In this document: piece by piece, positions 39,500 to 40,020 of the stretch
How the letters are laid out: each line of letters opens with the position of its first letter
How positions within the stretch are numbered: position 1 is the first letter of the stretch
Assembly: GCA_050943215.1 (NCBI GenBank)
Contig: JBMNOU010000011.1
Span: forward strand, 1 to 40,020
Length of the DNA: 40,020 nucleotides
Reading direction: 5' to 3'
Source: JBMNOU01 sp050943215
GTDB lineage: Bacteria; Bacillota; Clostridia; Christensenellales; SZUA-584
Notes under the pieces: model-generated
What the model was told of the DNA's origin: nothing
What the model saw: only the letters and a program-made list of their open reading frames with translations
The model's database searches: none
Translations under genes and position numbers: made by a program

Positions 39500-40020
39500 T
39501 CAGTCGCACCTATCGCTGCAAAACGCATTATATATGGCCCTTATCGCTTTTTCGAAATCCTCTTCATCCACCCCCACGATGATGTTGATCTCGCTCGAAC
39601 CCTGATCTATCATTCGGACATTTACGTTGCTTTGTGCAAGTGCTGAAAACAGCCTTGCTGAAACGCCGATCGTACGGATCATTCCCCGTCCCACTGTTGC
39701 GATTAATGCAAGACCTTTGAACACTTCCATAGAATCCGGTTGGCATAAGTTGTATACGTCATCCAAAAGCTGTGATTGTTTTCCTTCAATCTCGCTGTTT
39801 GCCAGAACGACTCCCAGCGTATCTATACCTGAAGGCATATGTTCGAAACGGATATTGTTTTTCTCGAGCGCGGTCAAAATGCGCCGGCCGAATCCCAGTT
39901 CCGTGTTCATATTAGCTTTCTCAACCGCAATAACCGAAAAACCCTTTTTCCCCGCAATTCCTGTAATAATGCCAGAATGGTTGTCATTTGCATTAGGCAC
40001 GATCAGCGTTCCCGAATCGT
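39500..40020 (-). CDS. lysC: Aspartate kinase, C-terminal part (truncated by window edge)
   Basis: This minus-strand frame is open to the last base of the window, so the catalytic N-terminal part lies beyond it. The visible ~173 residues begin around GTLIVPNA and continue DNHSGIITGIAGKKGFSVIAVEK. They hold the two ACT domains (the first about GFSVIAVEKANMNTELGFGRRI and following, the second about ALIATVGRGMIRTIGVSARLFSALAQ and VNVRMIDQGSSEINIIVGVD). ACT domains bind lysine or threonine for feedback control of the first step of Asp-family amino acid synthesis. It shows no frameshift; the truncation is only the window boundary. Confidence 0.9.
   Translation of the reverse strand, partial: DSGTLIVPNANDNHSGIITGIAGKKGFSVIAVEKANMNTELGFGRRILTALEKNNIRFEHMPSGIDTLGVVLANSEIEGKQSQLLDDVYNLCQPDSMEVFKGLALIATVGRGMIRTIGVSARLFSALAQSNVNVRMIDQGSSEINIIVGVDEEDFEKAIRAIYNAFCSDRCD

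Overview
This window looks like chromosomal DNA from an anaerobic, moderate-GC Bacillota, most likely class Clostridia. The main evidence is the complete S10-spc-alpha ribosomal protein superoperon in Firmicutes order. It includes a KOW-domain protein between map and infA, a zinc-type S14, a four-cysteine S4, a long L17, and a downstream ecfA1-ecfA2-ecfT-truA block. An oxygen-sensitive two-subunit class I fumarase and a LysM-CAP wall protein fit this assignment. The species cannot be named from the sequence alone.

Layout. Positions 1-3700 (+ strand) hold a YgjP-type metallopeptidase, a small cysteine-rich protein, and a compact DNA-damage operon: dinB, a DUF6504-like gene and a SRAP/YedK gene. 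That operon has a good sigma-A promoter with a LexA-like dyad at the predicted start site. Positions 3700-6650 are a decayed accessory patch. It contains a degenerate tRNA 3' end with its own terminator hairpin, a truncated SDR dehydrogenase, an intact GntR/FCD regulator, a lipoprotein joining a metallo-beta-lactamase fold to a lamin-tail-like domain, a broken sugar-isomerase-like gene, and an intact tRNA-Thr(GGT).

Positions 6690-9480 hold fumarase alpha/beta with an MFS transporter in one minus-strand unit, followed by tRNA-Leu(GAG). Positions 9667-11727 encode a KtrAB-type potassium uptake system. Positions 12066-16008 hold a second MFS transporter, a radical SAM protein and a stand-alone TrpB2. 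Positions 16170-19430 hold truA and the ECF transporter core. Positions 19579-35224 hold the ribosomal superoperon, read right to left from rpsJ to rplQ, with secY, adk, map, infA and rpoA embedded in it.

Divergent from rpsJ is a short alanyl-tRNA synthetase that keeps the catalytic and editing domains but lacks the usual C-terminal domain. The window closes with a LysM-LysM-CAP secreted protein, an AEC-family permease, and the 3' part of an aspartate kinase gene cut by the window edge.

Most of the window is ordinary housekeeping DNA and I see no clear new system. The observations most worth a second look are the SOS-linked dinB/DUF6504/SRAP operon, the short AlaRS, the structured S10-operon leader, and the tRNA-bounded gene graveyard at 3.7-6.6 kb.
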